Shown here piece by piece: positions 45,655 through 54,598 of a stretch of DNA of 64,000 nucleotides. Position 1 is the first letter of the stretch. Each line of letters begins with the position of its first letter. The stretch is from assembly GCA_965112735.1 (NCBI GenBank), contig OZ218952.1, forward strand, positions 2,542,001 through 2,606,000, given 5' to 3'. The DNA comes from Phaeosaccion multiseriatum (taxonomy: Eukaryota; Ochrophyta, other classes). The notes beneath the pieces are model-generated. The model was not told the origin of the DNA and ran no database searches. It was given only the letters and a program-made list of their open reading frames with translations. A program made the position numbers and the translations under genes.

Positions 45655-46715
45655 CCATCACCCCCCCCCACATGCTCCCTCGCCTGCCCCGCTGGGTCCT
45701 TCCCTCTGCCCACCCCCAGCTCCTTGAGTGTCTGAATGGCGGCGGGCCACAGGGCCAGGTCCGCTCCTTCGTCTGTGGCCTCGTTGCCCCCTGCCCCTGC
45801 CCTATGCGATGCCCCGCCTGCTGCTCGCGTCTCCAACACTTCGTACGGGATACCGAGTTGCTGTGGAGGGGAAGGAAGGGGAGAGGATGGGAGGAGAGTG
45901 GAGGGGAGGGGAGGAGAGGGGAGGGGGGGGAGAGGAGAGGGGAGGGGAGGGGAGGGAAAAGAAGGAAAGGACAACAGCGGGGCCAAGACGAACATGTTAG
46001 ATTCCCAGACGCGGGAGTACACACACATGCACACAGAGACACAGAGGCACACACGTCGAGCCCTAAAGTTGCGGCAACCCAACAGAACAGACAAGACGCT
46101 ACCCACAAGAGGCACCTGGACTCTCCAACTTCTTCCTATGCTCTCTTTCTCTTCTCTCTCTCTCTGTCTCATTCTCTTCTCTTCTCTCTCTCTCTCTGTA
46201 TCTTCTCTTGTCCCTCTCTCTCTCTCTTCTGCCTCCTCTCTCTGCATGGAACCCGAAAGGACGCGCCGCCTGCTCTCATCTTACCTTCAAGCAGAGGGCA
46301 AGGGTGAGACCGCCGACGCCGCCACCAACAACAACAACTCGGTTCTCCTCCTTTCTTGAGGACCCCTGTCCGGCGTCCCGCCCTGCCGTATAACCAACTG
46401 CAGCTGCTGCTGGTGGGGGCCCGCCCTTCTTCTTGGGAGAGAAGAACTGCACCAAGAAAGGGACGAGAGGTAAGCAGCGCAGCCCCAGAGAAGACACCTT
46501 CCTCAAACCCGGGGTCTCCGGTGCTAGAGCAAACTGCAGAATCTTTCGTTGTGGGGAAAATCATATCAGAAGAAGCACGGAAAAGGGAGGGCAGGGCGAG
46601 GGAGGGCGTGTTGAGAGGGCTAGTATGGTCGGTACCTTCCTGCAACCCCAACCCGGCAACCCCCACTGGCTTACATGCTGGCGCGCACAGAAGCGCAATA
46701 CACCTTTTTTGTCAT
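42093..46715 (-). CDS. FAD-dependent monooxygenase (zeaxanthin-epoxidase/aromatic hydroxylase type)
   Basis: Exons read from the start: 46715-46704 (tentative, MTKK), 46533-46285, 45860-45544, 45124-44826, 44569-44397, 43965-43765, 43489-43331, 43113-42941, 42675-42621, 42357-42296, 42117-42093. Phases agree throughout. Group A flavoprotein monooxygenases use NAD(P)H and O2 to hydroxylate or epoxidise substrates. Marks: the Rossmann GxGxxG motif [18 protein letters not shown], acidic YEVLETR at the end of the second strand, [14 protein letters not shown] (DG motif), and [20 protein letters not shown] (GD motif), followed by [14 protein letters not shown]. The N-terminal ~40 residues are hydrophobic ([14 protein letters not shown]) and may be a targeting segment. 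Ser, Asp/Glu and Gly inserts lie between conserved blocks. The start exon is uncertain. It lies directly downstream of the UbiA gene on the same strand. Confidence 0.82.
44103..44363 (+). repeat. Intronic (CCCTCCCCTT)n array
   Basis: C-rich imperfect pentamer/decamer array in the FAD monooxygenase intron 43966-44396. On the sense strand it is G-rich (ggggaggg), with potential for G-quadruplexes in the transcript. A related array lies at 45890-45960. Confidence 0.85.
44577..44635 (+). repeat. Intronic (GGA)~20 array
   Basis: Pure GGA triplets placed immediately upstream (in sense) of the 44569 exon of the FAD monooxygenase, forming a (TCC)n polypyrimidine tract in front of the acceptor. Confidence 0.95.
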
Positions 46716-46723
46716 GGTTACTT

Positions 46724-47953
46724 TTAGGCAAGCATAGATGGCACATCTAGGTGAAATATCGAACTTTCTCTCACCTCTCTGGCCAAGCTTTCTCCAAACA
46801 CGCCTAGCACGACGAATGGCGAGTGCTTCAGACACTGAAGCACCAATCCATCCACTCGATACCCCTCCCTTCCCCGCACACTTGTCGCTGCCGGACGTTG
46901 AGAGCACAAGACGTTTCGAGCTATGCTCGCCGCTGCGGGGGCGGAGCAAAGCACCGCTGCCATTGTCCAGCCACTGCACCAGCCACACAGATAGATGACC
47001 ACGGCACTCACGTAGGCCGCTGCGTTGAAGCTCGCCACTAGCAGTGCTGTCGTCTCGTCTCCCAGGAGCACGGGCAGGGTGTACTTACCCCCCGCCCAGT
47101 CTGCCCGCCGATCTGCCAGGTTGAGTACGAGGAACAGGCTCGCCTTGAGGAGGGCGGCGGGCACCACGAGGATGGCCAAGCGCAGCACTAGCAGCCCCGA
47201 CGATGGGGACGAGAAGGAGAAGGCCGCGCTTTGGACGAGGGCAGAGAAGAGGGGCAGGAGGACGTTCATGACGAGAGCCGCCGCCGCCTCGCCCAGGCCA
47301 TTGTGGTTGAGCTGGAAGGGGGGCGCACTGTATTGGTGGGAGATGGCCACCATCGACACGCCCAGCCATAAGCAACGCTTCATAGAGGAGTAGATAACAA
47401 CGCAGGGAGAGAGAGAGATGTCCAGCTCGTCATTGTTTTGGTTGGGAACACATAAAATAGCAAACTGACTCACCGATGGGAGCAAGAAGCGGAGGCACAG
47501 CATGGCAACCAGGAGGCAGATCCTTCCGTAGGATAGGCATGCCTTCTCACTGATGAGGCCGTTGACGAGCACCTTGCTTCCTCCCGTGAAGGGCCCGCCA
47601 TGCACATTGAGTTTGTCCGACGGGAGATCGTGTAGCTCCCCGTAGAAGTGTGCCGTGAGCTGGCAGGAGAGCACGAACAAGTAACCGCAGCAAAACAGCC
47701 AAGGGCTGAACACTGACACCGCCGCCTTCGCTTCAAAGCTGAGTGGGCCTCCCTCCCCCCCCTGCTGCTGCTGCTCGTGCTGCTGCTCGTCGAGTAAGCG
47801 GAGCGCGAAGGTGACTCCCGTGGCGTACGTAACGGCACTGAACACGGTCATCTTGAGCCGGGCGAGGCGCATCACCAGCTGCGGGAGAGACGGGGGCTGA
47901 GAGGTAGCACCCGGGCTGGGGCCATCCCCATCTGTTCGCCCTGACGGAGGCAT
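46724..47953 (-). CDS. UbiA-family prenyltransferase (MenA-like)
   Basis: From ATG 47953 to TAA 46724-46726. A likely 96-nt in-frame intron (47473-47378, gtgagtca to atgaag) would give 377 aa. Without it the frame stays open and gives 409 aa. UbiA enzymes are integral membrane prenyltransferases that attach isoprenoid chains to aromatic acceptors in quinone, tocopherol, haem O or meroterpenoid synthesis. The two Asp motifs are visible: LHDLPSDKLN followed by PFTGGSKVLVNGLIS, which resembles MenA-type members, and LNLADRRADWAGGKYTLPVL. Many hydrophobic segments alternate with these (e.g. LLVLRLAILVVPAALL, AAYVSAVVIYLCGW). A GlnGlu-rich low-complexity loop follows the first helix. It is divergent (145 bp) from the TPR gene. 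Substrate cannot be told; plastid quinone or meroterpenoid synthesis are both possible. Confidence 0.85.
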   Translation of the reverse strand: MPPSGRTDGDGPSPGATSQPPSLPQLVMRLARLKMTVFSAVTYATGVTFALRLLDEQQHEQQQQGGEGGPLSFEAKAAVSVFSPWLFCCGYLFVLSCQLTAHFYGELHDLPSDKLNVHGGPFTGGSKVLVNGLISEKACLSYGRICLLVAMLCLRFLLPSVSQFAILCVPNQNNDELDISLSPCVVIYSSMKRCLWLGVSMVAISHQYSAPPFQLNHNGLGEAAAALVMNVLLPLFSALVQSAAFSFSSPSSGLLVLRLAILVVPAALLKASLFLVLNLADRRADWAGGKYTLPVLLGDETTALLVASFNAAAYVSAVVIYLCGWCSGWTMAAVLCSAPAAASIARNVLCSQRPAATSVRGREGYRVDGLVLQCLKHSPFVVLGVFGESLAREVRESSIFHLDVPSMLA

Positions 47954-48098
47954 TTTCTTTTGTTTTGGGGGCACAGATTGGATCCAGATTGATTCGGATT
48001 CGAGGATGGCAGTTCACGGCATTGTTGACTTACTTTCTCCCGCTGTCCCGCGGCTCGCTAAGACAGAAAGACAGAGCGAAACAACAACCGCTCTCCAT
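47954..48098. promoter_or_regulatory. Divergent promoter region UbiA / TPR protein
   Basis: Only 145 bp between opposite start codons. It contains two 'gatt(c)ggatt' style direct repeats near 47980-48000. No TATA box. Confidence 0.5.
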
Positions 48099-50380
48099 AT
48101 GGCAGACGCAGTGCGGAGGGGGGAAGGTCCAACTCGAGGGAAGTATGGAGGCCTACGGCGGATTCTCCTGCTGGTCCTGGTGGCAGTGTTTGCAGAGGTG
48201 AGGGGAGGAGACGAAACCAGTGGCTGCCTCTTCTCTTTTCTTCATCCTTCACTCGGGGATTCCACGTGAATGAGTGCTGACATTGCCTGCCGCTTGTCGC
48301 TCTCTCAGGTCGGAGCAGCGTCGACGAGGTCAACCGCCAACGTGGGCACTCGGGCAGCCGCAGGCCTCGAGCTGAAAGAGAAGGTAGGCAGGGCGGAACA
48401 AGGGTTAAATATTTGTATTACTTGAGAGCGTACGTATATTTCCCGCCCTTCTACGGCCGCCTGTGCCTGTATGTTTGTCATGTATCGCTGCTGGTGCTAA
48501 CAGGCAATAGCAGCGCACAGGAAAGGCGACTATGAAGCCGCGCTGAGCAGCTTTCGGGAAGCCGCGGAGACGCTGGACGGCAGCGACTCGCCAGCGGTGG
48601 CGCACTCCTGTCGAGTGGGCATGGCGGCAAGCTTGCTCAAGCTGGGTAGAAGCCAGGAGACAGAAGAGGCGTGTAGTCAAGTCCTGAAAGCCAGTGGGTG
48701 AGTTTCTTGCAGCAGAGCAGTTAGCAGGCGTGTAGTCAAGCAGGGGCGACAGGTTTCGGGGATGGACTATGAAATCGGCTGACGTGTGTACACGCTCCCT
48801 GGCCTGTTCTCTCTGGTTATTTCCCCCTTCCCTCTTTTTTTTCTTTTCAGGCGTGACTTGGACAGCGCTTTAGAGCGGCAGGCATACTTTCGGAGAGCCC
48901 TCGCGAGAGAGCGCCTGGCGGCAGAGGCGGCAGAGGCGGGTGCGGATAGCGATAGTAAGAGTAGCAAAAGATATTTAGCAAGGTCATACAGGGACGCCTT
49001 CTTGGCCTACAGTATGAGGGAAGGAGGAGCAAGTGCCGGAGGAAAGGCGAAGGAGACGGCCTTGCTGAGCCGTTTAAAGTCCGACGACAGACTGGATGCA
49101 TCGGTACGCAAGGCGGCAGAAGCGAGAGCCACACAGCACCTAGCAGCGAGGAGGAAGTCGGCAGGAGCCGCTGCCGCCGGACTCTCCCCCTTGGGCGGTT
49201 TGGGAGGGATGGGAGGGATGGGAGGAAGCGGGTTGGGTGGGATGGGAGGAAGCGGGTTGGGTGGGTTAGGCGGGGGGGGGGGGATGGGAGGGCTCGGAGG
49301 GATGGGGGACTTGGGCAGCCTGGCAAGCCTATTGGGGGGCGTGGGGGGCGGAGAGGGGCAAGCAGGAGCAGCAGGAGGCCTCGGGGCTCTCAGCGGACTT
49401 TTTGGTGCCGCTGGTAGCCCAGGGGCAGGGGCAGGAGGAGAAGGAGGAGGCGGGGCAGGGCTCATGGGCATGTTGGGACCCATGCTCGGGCAGCTGGGGG
49501 TCGGGGGTGGTCAGAAGGACGGCGAGACCGACCCCAAGAAGGTCGCTCGGGCGCGGCGGAAAATGATGAGAAAGGTCAAGAAGCAGGTCAAGTCGCCGGG
49601 GATGCAGGTGTGTGTGTGTATACGCCCAAGGAAAGGGAGGGGAGGGGGGGAGGGGGTAGAGCAGTACTGCTGAGTCAGGTTTAAATGGGCAAGTTCTGAG
49701 TGGAAGCGGGACGGTGCCCCTGACCTATGGGCCAGTGTCTCTTTTGCCTACCCTTCGCTTTCTCTCTCCCCCTCACTCTCACCCTCACCCGGCTCTCTTC
49801 CATCCTTCTCTCCTTCTCTTGTCTGTATTCATGCCTTATCCCATGGCGTGTGGCAGATGTTGATTTGCACTTTCCTCAAGCAAGCAACCCCCGAGAACAT
49901 GCGGGCCCTAAACTTGCCTTTGGAGGAGGAGCGTGTGGACTCCATCTCGGCCTTCATCACAAAGGTGAGGCGGGTGAGAGAGAGAGAAGATGGGGGCCTT
50001 CCTTCCTTGTCCTTCCTCCGGGAGAAGAAAGAAGTCTGCAGCTGGTGCGGTGAAGGCTTTTTGTTGACGGCCACCCTCACAACACCCCCTCCCCCCGCAA
50101 CCTACCCAACCTCAACCCCAACACACAGGTCACGCCGACGGATTTGACCCGCTGGACGGCTGTGGCGGAGTGGCTGGCTGGCGTTGCGGCGCAGCTGTCG
50201 CGTGCCATGGCGCTCCTCAAGCGCCTCATCATGCCGCTGGGCCTGTACATGCTCTACGTGTGGGCGCGCGCGTGCATGGGGCCGGTAGAGGTGTCGGCTC
50301 GGGCACAGCAAGCGGCGGTCAAGAGGGCAGCTCGAGCGGCCAAGGCGGAGCAGGTCCGGCAGCAGAGGCTCATTCGTTGA
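48099..50380 (+). CDS. TPR-like membrane protein with Gly/Met-rich central region
   Basis: Exons 48099-48197, 48309-48383, 48504-48697, 48851-49607, 49857-49964 and 50129-50380 join in phase, 494 aa. The N-terminus has a hydrophobic segment (RRILLLVLVAVFAEVGAAS) consistent with a secretory or ER signal. Residues ~55-130 form a TPR-like pair (AAHRKGDYEAALSSFREAAE ... VAHSCRVGMAASLLKLGRS). A long Gly/Met/Leu region of GGMGG repeats (about residues 210-330) follows, then a basic segment (KVARARRKMMRKVKKQVK). The C-terminus has an amphipathic or hydrophobic stretch LIMPLGLYMLYVWARACMG and an Arg/Ala helix. The GGxGGM repeats resemble those in Sti1/Hip-type co-chaperones but sequence identity is not clear. 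I do not assign a function. Confidence 0.72.
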
Positions 50381-50661
50381 ATGAAGGAAACTAGTAGTGT
50401 ATTTAATTAATTTTAGAGAAAAGAAACGAAAATTGTGGAGGGGAGGAAGGCCGCCCCAGTCCAGTGAGCTGCACGAGAGAAGAGGGCTTTCCAAAGCCCC
50501 TCTTTTACTTCCCTATGCACTTATCAGGAGGCCAAGAGCTTGATGACGACTTAAAAGCCCCCCTCCGCCACCAAAATATGTTTCCAAACAGAAAGCAAGA
50601 AAGCAATATTACGAAAACAGAGAGCCTCCCCTCCCCCCTCCCCTCCCCTCGCTCCTCCCGC

Positions 50662-51031
50662 CTAGCAAAAGTAATTGTCGAGGTAGCTCTTGTGCGCGCG
50701 CTCCTGCGCGCCCAGCAGCCGCGGCAGGGCGTCCTCCGAGCGCAGAAAGGTGACGCGGAAGTGGAAGGGTGCCATGAGGTTCATCCCCCTTCCTCTCGAG
50801 CACCACATGCTCCGTATTGCTCGATCATCGGCTACCCTTAGGGCCATAGTCGATGAACTCAGGCTCGCCAGTGCTTTCATCCTTGCCAATGTAAGAGTAG
50901 CGGTCCCCGCCGGAGCCCTGCTGGGAATAAGTGTGGTATTCCCAGCCGCTGACCACCGTCGGTTCAGGTGCGGGCTGTGAACCCTTGTCACCACCCGACC
51001 CCGTGTTACCACTAGCTCCTTTGCCGCTCAT
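50662..51031 (-). CDS. Unrecognised small protein (~108 aa), possibly with a 43-nt intron
   Basis: The ATG at 51031 opens a frame (GWEYHTYSQQG, DRYSYIGKD, EFIDYGPKG). Unspliced it stops after 68 aa at 50825-50827. If 50835-50793 is an intron (gtagccga to gagag), the reading continues in phase 1 as GRGMNLMAPFHFRVTFLRSE down to YLDNYFC and TAG at 50662-50664. That gives 108 aa with a convincing globular second half. The candidate intron is only 43 nt, unusually short beside its neighbours (~95 nt or more). Alternatives are a frameshift error or two overlapping frames. It is divergent (133 bp) from PIG-L. The family is not recognised. Confidence 0.5.
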
Positions 51032-51164
51032 GATGGAGAAGAAGAAGGGGAGATTGAGAGACAAGGCGGAAAGGACAAAGATACGAAAAATGAGGAGATT
51101 ATCGCAAGGAGCTTCAACTTGAGAGCCATCCAGTGCCATCTGCCTAATAGTAACGCCCCCCATA
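51032..51164. promoter_or_regulatory. Divergent promoter region small protein / PIG-L
   Basis: 133 bp separate the two start codons, the closest divergent pair in the window. The plus strand here also carries an open frame without a partner exon. Confidence 0.45.
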
Positions 51165-52123
51165 ATGGGGAGTCTCATGGGCTTCCCAGGTATTGGGCTG
51201 AGCTGTCGTCGCGCTGGCCTGGTGATTGCGCATCCCGATGACGAGAGCATGTTCTTCACTCCGGCGCTTTCGGCGCTGCTCAGGCAGGGTAGCGATGTCT
51301 TCGTCCTCTGCCTCTCTTCAGGTGGGCCGACCACCGACTCACTTCCCACGTGCACCAGCTTACTTGAAGCTTGTTGCTCATATCATTTGCTCCTATTCCT
51401 ACTACTTCTTGCTGCTGTTGCTGCTGTGCAGGGGACTACGACGGCTTGGGCCACTTGCGCAAAGGCGAGCTCGTCCAGGCCTGCCGCCTCCTTGGGGTGC
51501 AGCCCGCGAGGGTCTTTGTGGTGGAGGAGCCGGAGCTTCAGGACGGCATGAGTGCCGAGTGGCCGGTCCCGCACATAGCGAAGCTCGTGCATGCCTTTGT
51601 GCAAGAGAGGGCCCTCGACCTGGTGCTCACCTTCGATGCCTGGGGTGTGTCGGGCCATCCCAACCACTGCGCGGTGCATCGCGGCGTGGTGCACATGACA
51701 CGGCACATGCCCGGCTTCAGCAGGAGGGAGGACGAGGAGGGGGACACGCCTGGGTGCAGAGTGCTGGTGCTGGAGACGACTGGCCTCCTGCGCAAGTACA
51801 GCGGCTTGCTCGATGCCGCTGTCTCTCTCATGCAGTCCTCCAGCTCCAGGTGGTGGGGGAGAGGAGGTGGAACAGCAACCGCAAGTAGTAGCAGCCGTCG
51901 ATGGCGACGCCAACGCTGCTGTGTCATCGCACTCGACCCCATCAAGGTGTGGAGGGCCATGGCTGCCCACGAGACTCAGTTCGTGTGGTACCGCAAGCTC
52001 TTTGTGGTGTTTTCTCGGTACGTTTACGTCAACACCTTCCTCCACCTGGGGCCTTCTGGCAGTGCGGACAGTCCTATTGGGCCTGCTGTGACTGCTACCC
52101 CGCTCAAGGCCAAGATCACGTGA
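51165..52123 (+). CDS. PIGL: PIG-L, N-acetylglucosaminyl-phosphatidylinositol de-N-acetylase
   Basis: Exons 51165-51321 and 51432-52123 join in phase 1, 282 aa. The enzyme removes acetate from GlcNAc-PI, the second step of GPI-anchor synthesis on the cytosolic face of the ER. Marks: the zinc/catalytic motif GLVIAHPDDESMFFTPALSA (HPDDE), then VLCLSSGDYDGLGHLRKGEL, LVLTFDAWGVSGHPNHCAVH with the conserved HxxH (HPNH), TTGLLRKYSGLLDAA, and the C-terminal block ETQFVWYRKLFVVFSRYVYV. Length fits the family (~250 aa), with a Trp/Arg/Ser-rich insert (about residues 195-215) between conserved blocks. The N-terminal membrane anchor seen in animals is weak or absent here; a missing upstream exon is possible. 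Confidence 0.93.
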
Positions 52124-53260
52124 CGGAGGAGAGGGACGAGGGCTCCGGGACCCGGCCAGGCTTATGCACCAACGAAGGATCGTGTATGGAATGAGTGAGT
52201 GCTTCTTGCGGGCACTGTATGGCCGGGGAGTGGGAGAGAGTCTTGAAGTGCACCGGTCACCGGGCTAAAGAGCTGCCCTGCAGCTGTTCCTCCTCCTCCT
52301 CCTTCGGCCAACATAGGGGCGAGGGGTCCGTAACTGCCACCACCAACCCACACACTGTTTCGGGGGAGGGCTGCATATCAATCGTCTTGCTGCGCCAGGG
52401 CTCTCTGAGGGAGAGGGTACTTTTTAGCCTCCAATGGGATGATGCCAAGAGCACACCTCAGGAAAGGCGAGCGCGAGGGCGAGGGCGACCACTCCCGGCA
52501 GGGGTGGAAGGCTCTTGATCAGTGACTAACACAACTGCTCGTCTCAACCACGGCCACGGGGAGAGCGACGATCGAGAACTTTCGATCGTCACCCCTTGAC
52601 TCGAGAGGCGAAGGGCCACCCGGAGTGCACCCCAGGGCATGACATGTCATCTCATCCATCGCGGCGAGTACCCCTCAACAGGAGATGATGGGCCCCGAAG
52701 CACGAGGTGCGAGGTACGCGGCTGCTGCTTTGGCAATGTGTGTGTGTGTGTGTGTACTCATGCCTTACCTCTTGGCCTGAAGTGATGCGATGCCCCGGAC
52801 AGAAGGGCGGAGTGATACGGAACGCAGACAGGGAGGCGGGGGCAGGCCCGAAGGCTTTGTTGAAGAAACAGCCTTGACACGCTGAGGGAGGGACAGAAGG
52901 AGAAGAAAGCAAAGGAGTCCCTCTCCCTGGAAGCGACCAAGGCACAGAGATGCAAGGCCAGCAAGGAGAGTGAGGAGGGGCGGTGAAGAAGCGAAAGCGC
53001 GACTGGGAGGTGGCACGAGTGGGGGAGAGAAGTGGCAAAGCCTAAGCGACAGGGTTCGCTCGGCTCGTCTCCCCCTTCCTCTTGACAAGAGAAACGATTC
53101 AATGCCCAAGTATATTCAGCTGCCGATGAGGGTGGTGATCTTGTGAGACCTCGAAGCGAACCAGAACTCTTACTCTGTCCGACGACGAGCAACCCTTCAC
53201 GCGAATACAAAGTCTTTAGAAGAAGAAAAAAAAAAGGGGAGAAGCTGGTACATATTTTGT
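52124..53260. other. Convergent 3' region with no supported gene
   Basis: 1.1 kb between PIG-L (+) and the plastid protein gene (-). Only a (GT) run at 52738-52755 and A/G-rich tracts are notable. Several frames are open but lack paired splice sites or domain-like composition. Confidence 0.5.
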
Positions 53261-54422
53261 CTATTTCGCTCCTGAGAGCACCTCCTTCTTCTCCTTGTCG
53301 AGGAACTTGATGTCCTTCGCCGGGATGCCCTGCTTGTGCATCATGAACAGCGCCAGCAGGCACTCCGCGTGGTTCATCTGCGTCAAAGGGTTGCGGTCCA
53401 AGTCGTCACTCACGCCGTAGTCGCCCTGTTTCCATCAACACAGGGCGCGAAGCAGACAGTAGGAGAGAGAGGGGGGGGGAGAGGGAGAAGGAGAGAGAGA
53501 GGAGAGAGGCACTATCAGACGGCTTTGAAGGGGATGGTCGGGAAGGGCGGGTAGGTAGAGGACAGGAGGTTCGTCCAAACGCCCACGTGCTCATGTGCTG
53601 TGTCCCCCATGCCTTGCCACCACCCCCTTTCTTCCCCTCCATTCTGCTTACCTGCATAAAGTACTTCTCAATGAAGGGGTTCCGCTGAACAGCCACCGCC
53701 AGCGTGAAGCTGGAGGAGGAAAAAGGGAGGAGAAGGGAAAAGAAGGGCACACAGCAGGCAGGATTAGCATGACGCTTGTCCTTCTTGATTCTCGTCCTCC
53801 TCCCAAGCAACGCTGGTGGGCGCCTTCCTTGATCCTCTCACCTGAGCTCCTCTCGCGCCTCCACCACCCCAAGTACCCTCTGCCTCACTGCGTCGGCCTC
53901 CTCTTCAGTGAGTTCCCACTCGGCTCCCATGTTGCGAGCGTCAAGCACCTGCTCCACCGTAGCCTCTGCCGAAGAGCCTTTCGACCCAAACAGGACACTG
54001 ACTAGCACGTTGATCGTCGTTGGGTCTATGGACGAGCGGACGGGGCGCCAGCTATCGGTCTTTGCATCTGATGGCTGAGAAGGCGGCGACGAGAAGAGCC
54101 TGGTGCTACTACCAGTGCTTTCACGATGGCTACTCCCGCTGCTGCTGATGGCATCCCTTGCATACTCAGGCTCTGTGCTCCTCCACCTCTTCCTCCTACT
54201 ACTTCTGCTCCTACTTCCCCTACTGCTGCTAGTACTGCAGCTATAGCTCCTGGTACACGAGCTACGTCTACTATCGACGGCGAAGGAAGTCCATCTTGAC
54301 GACGGAGCGACAAAGGCAGCCGCATGAGTCAACGGAGAGCCGCGGCTATCGACACTTGCACTCGCTGAAGGTGCAGCAGTAGCCACCACCAGGACCAGAG
54401 GAAGCACTCCAATACCCCTCAT
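53261..54422 (-). CDS. Predicted plastid-targeted protein of unknown function
   Basis: Exons 54422-53842, 53709-53652 and 53425-53261 join in phase, 267 aa. The N-terminus is a signal peptide (GVLPLVLVVATAAPSASAS) followed by a transit-like stretch with AAFVAPSSR, matching the Phe-centred ASAFAP-type heterokont cleavage motif. A long Ser/Arg-rich linker follows (about residues 45-125). The conserved-looking part is the C-terminus: IDPTTINVLVSVLFGSKG, WELTEEEADAVRQRVLGVVE, FTLAVAVQRNPFIEKYFMQ, NPLTQMNHAECLLALFMMHK, IPAKDIKFLDKEKKEVL. This is mainly helical and shows no catalytic motif I recognise. It is divergent (176 bp) from AP-1 sigma. Confidence 0.72.
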
Positions 54423-54598
54423 ACTTCTCTCCACTAGCTACACCTCCTCACCCGAAAAAAAATGGGGGTGGTCGATGGTTTTGGGTGTGGGGAACAATGT
54501 GATCGCGGAGCCCCTCTCCCTCGCCTGTTCTTCCCGTTCTTCCAGGTTTTTTAGGGCATCAAGTCAATGTTCCAAGGAAGAAAACACAACACAAAAGA
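54423..54598. promoter_or_regulatory. Divergent promoter region plastid protein / AP-1 sigma
   Basis: 176 bp between the minus-strand start and the plus-strand start codon. Contains an A8 tract (about 54457-54464). If the ATG-only exon model for AP-1 sigma is right, its 5' UTR ends directly at its first intron. Confidence 0.45.
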
